Positions 60,201 to 63,200 of a DNA stretch of 64,000 nucleotides are shown here, one piece after another. Location of the stretch: assembly GCA_905215345.1 (NCBI GenBank), contig CAJMPR010000016.1:1-64000 (forward strand). Reading direction: 5' to 3'. This DNA comes from an uncultured bacterium (lineage in GTDB: Bacteria > Bacteroidota > Bacteroidia > Bacteroidales > Bacteroidaceae). A program made the translations under genes and the position numbers. The number at the start of each line of letters is the position of its first letter. The stretch's first letter is position 1. Below the pieces are notes generated by a model. The model saw only the letters and a list, made by a program, of their open reading frames with translations, made no database searches and was not told the DNA's origin.

Positions 60201-63200
60201 TGTACCGTCACCAAGTTGACCTGCGTTGTTTACGCCCCATGCCCAAACTGTTCCGTCTTCACGCAATGCTAATGTGAAGTTATTTCCTGATGAAACCATA
60301 GGTACTGCAACAGTATCCGCACTACGTTTAACTCTTACAACCAATGTTCCGACAAATCCATTGTCTGTCTTAACTCTGATTGTTGTTTCGCCAAGTTTAA
60401 ATTCTGAAGGTACGCTTATTAAACCTGTACTGCTTACCACTGCGATTGATTCGTCAAGTGAAGTAAACGTCAGATTTTCGCCTGCGGTCAAAGCACCGCT
60501 TTGATCTGCATTATAATATTTTACATTAAATCCGCTTCTGTAATTTCTTTCAAAATCTCCTGTTTCAAGTTGAATTGTTTCATCTCTACCCATAACTGTG
60601 ACTACATCATAGTTATTTATAACAAGTGTCTTTGATTCAACATCTCCGACTTGAACTGCGGTATTATCCATTGCATGGTATTCCAAACGAGTACCGTTAT
60701 GAAGTGATACATAATTACCGTCTTTTGTATTTGCATCGTCACCTGTCTGACCTTTTGAGTTTGAACCCCAAGCATATACATATCCGTCTTCACGAATTAC
60801 ATACATATCTGTTCTGCCGACCGCAATGTTCCAAACATTGCTGATATATTCAGTATCTGAAGTTGTTACGCCTCTTACTGCCTGAGTCGGAACAGTCTTA
60901 TTCATATATGTCGGATCATTCCAATGGTCATGACTATATGAATCATGATGATGTAAATAGAATGTATCATATCTGTACGAGCCGTCACCGATTTGACCAT
61001 ATTCATTCCAACCCCATGTATATACACTTCCGTCAGAAGTCATAGCCATACTGTTATAATAATTAGCTGAAATTGCCGCTACATTTGTGATATTAGAAAC
61101 CTTTACAGGTTTTGTAGCAGTTGTTGTTGTATTATTACCAAGTTGTCCCCAGTTATTATAACCCCATGAATACATTGTTCCGTCTGTTGTAGCCACTATA
61201 ACGTGAGCTTCACCGGCTGCAATAGCTGTTATATTCTTTAGGTATTTCTCAGTTGTCGATGTCGCACCAGCCAAAACTTGCATTGGAACAGGTCTTGTCA
61301 TTGTATCGTTTATACCAAGCTGATAATTGTTGTTTAGACCCCAGGTCCAAACTGTACCGTCTGCCTTTAGAGCAACACTGAATGATTTACCGGCTGCAAT
61401 ATCAATAACATCTTGGATATACCAATCGTCATTTGTTGCTGCACTTTCACCTCTGTATACCTTTTGAGCCGCATAAATTCCGTCAGGTGTATCATCATCA
61501 TGGAACTTTTCATTTGTTGCTGATGTATCGCCGTTACCAAGTTGTCCGTTTGAATTGTCACCCCAAGCATATACATAACCGTCATTTGAAAGTGCCAATA
61601 CGTGTGTTTCACCGACTGCTATTCTTGCGATATTTGAAAGGTCTACAAGTACACCGGTAGATGTCTTTTCTTGAACTCTTACAGGTGTGCGGTCAACTTC
61701 ATCTTTATCAGAAGTACCGTTACCAATCATTCCGTTTTCATTGTTGCCCCATGCGTATACATAGCCGTCTGTTGTTACCGCATATGCTGTATTAATACCG
61801 GCTGCTACGTACTTAACTTTTTCTCCCTCAGGAAGAGAAACCTTTACAGGGTATGTTGTATTTTCTGTAAGTCCGTTACCAAGTTGTCCGTTTTCATTTG
61901 AACCCCATGTCCAAACTTCACCGTTATCCAACAATGCAACGGCGAATTCGCCACCACCGGCAACCATAGGTGTTGCTATTCTTCCGGCTTGTGTAACTGT
62001 TACGCTGATTTCAGATGTTATACCTGAATCATGTGTAATTGTAATTATAGCTGTACCTGTATGTGTACCGGCTGTAATTACACCATTTGCAACAGTTGCA
62101 ACATTTTCATTATTTGAATGATATGTAAATGTTCCGTCAAGTGGTTCATGTGTATCATCATTTTCAAGATTGAAACCATACATATGATGATGTTTATATG
62201 AATCAATCTCGATTTTTGCACCTGTTTCTATTGTTGTTAGGTAATTTATTTTATTTCCTTCGACATCAAAGAATTCAATTAAATCTTCTGCTCTTTCACC
62301 TGTATAAGCAGGTTCGCTTACGTCATAAACTGATTCTGTACCGTCAAATTTACCCAACTGCCATTCTGTGTTTCTGCTCCATGTATATACATAGCCATCA
62401 TCAAGTTCTGCAACGGTATTATTTGTACCGGCTGCTACGTTACTTACAAACTTAATATATTCCTCATCATTATTAGTCTGACCCTTTAATACCTTTTGAG
62501 GTAATGTCTGGTTAGATGAGTTCTTAATACCAATTTGTCTTTGTCCGTTATAACCCCATCCGTACAAATAACCTTCTTCATTAATTGCAAATGATTGATT
62601 ATTCTTTGCAGAAATTGCAGTTATGTTCTTTAATCTGCCTGTTGTATTTCCTGTGTTTTGATCTGCCTTTGAAATATCTCTTACTTGTAGAGGAAGATAA
62701 TGTCTTGCATTATTATCTGTTGTCCAGTCACCGTTCTGACCGTATGTATTATCTCCCCATGCCCATACATATCCTGTCTTTGTAAGAGCCAAAGCATGAT
62801 TTGCACCGGCTGAAATCATTACTATATTAATTAAGTAATCGCTACCTGCCGGAGCAACATTTTCTTCTTCCTCAGGACTTTCGCCACGAAGCACTTGAAT
62901 TGGAGTAGGCTTATTTACACGAGTTCCGTCACCAAGTTGACCCTTGCTATTGTCACCCCATGTATAAACTGTTCCGTCATTCTTTAATGCCATAGCAAAT
63001 GACTTACCAGCTGAAATTGAAACTATATCATTTAAGTAATAGTCATTATTATCCGGATCATATGCGTTTGTACCACTTCTACCTGCCAAAACCTTAACAG
63101 GATATGCACTGTCTTCTGTTGTTCCGTTACCAAGTTGTCCTGATGTATTGCTACCCCAAGCATATACACTGCCGTCTTCAAGCAATGCCATTGAGAAATC

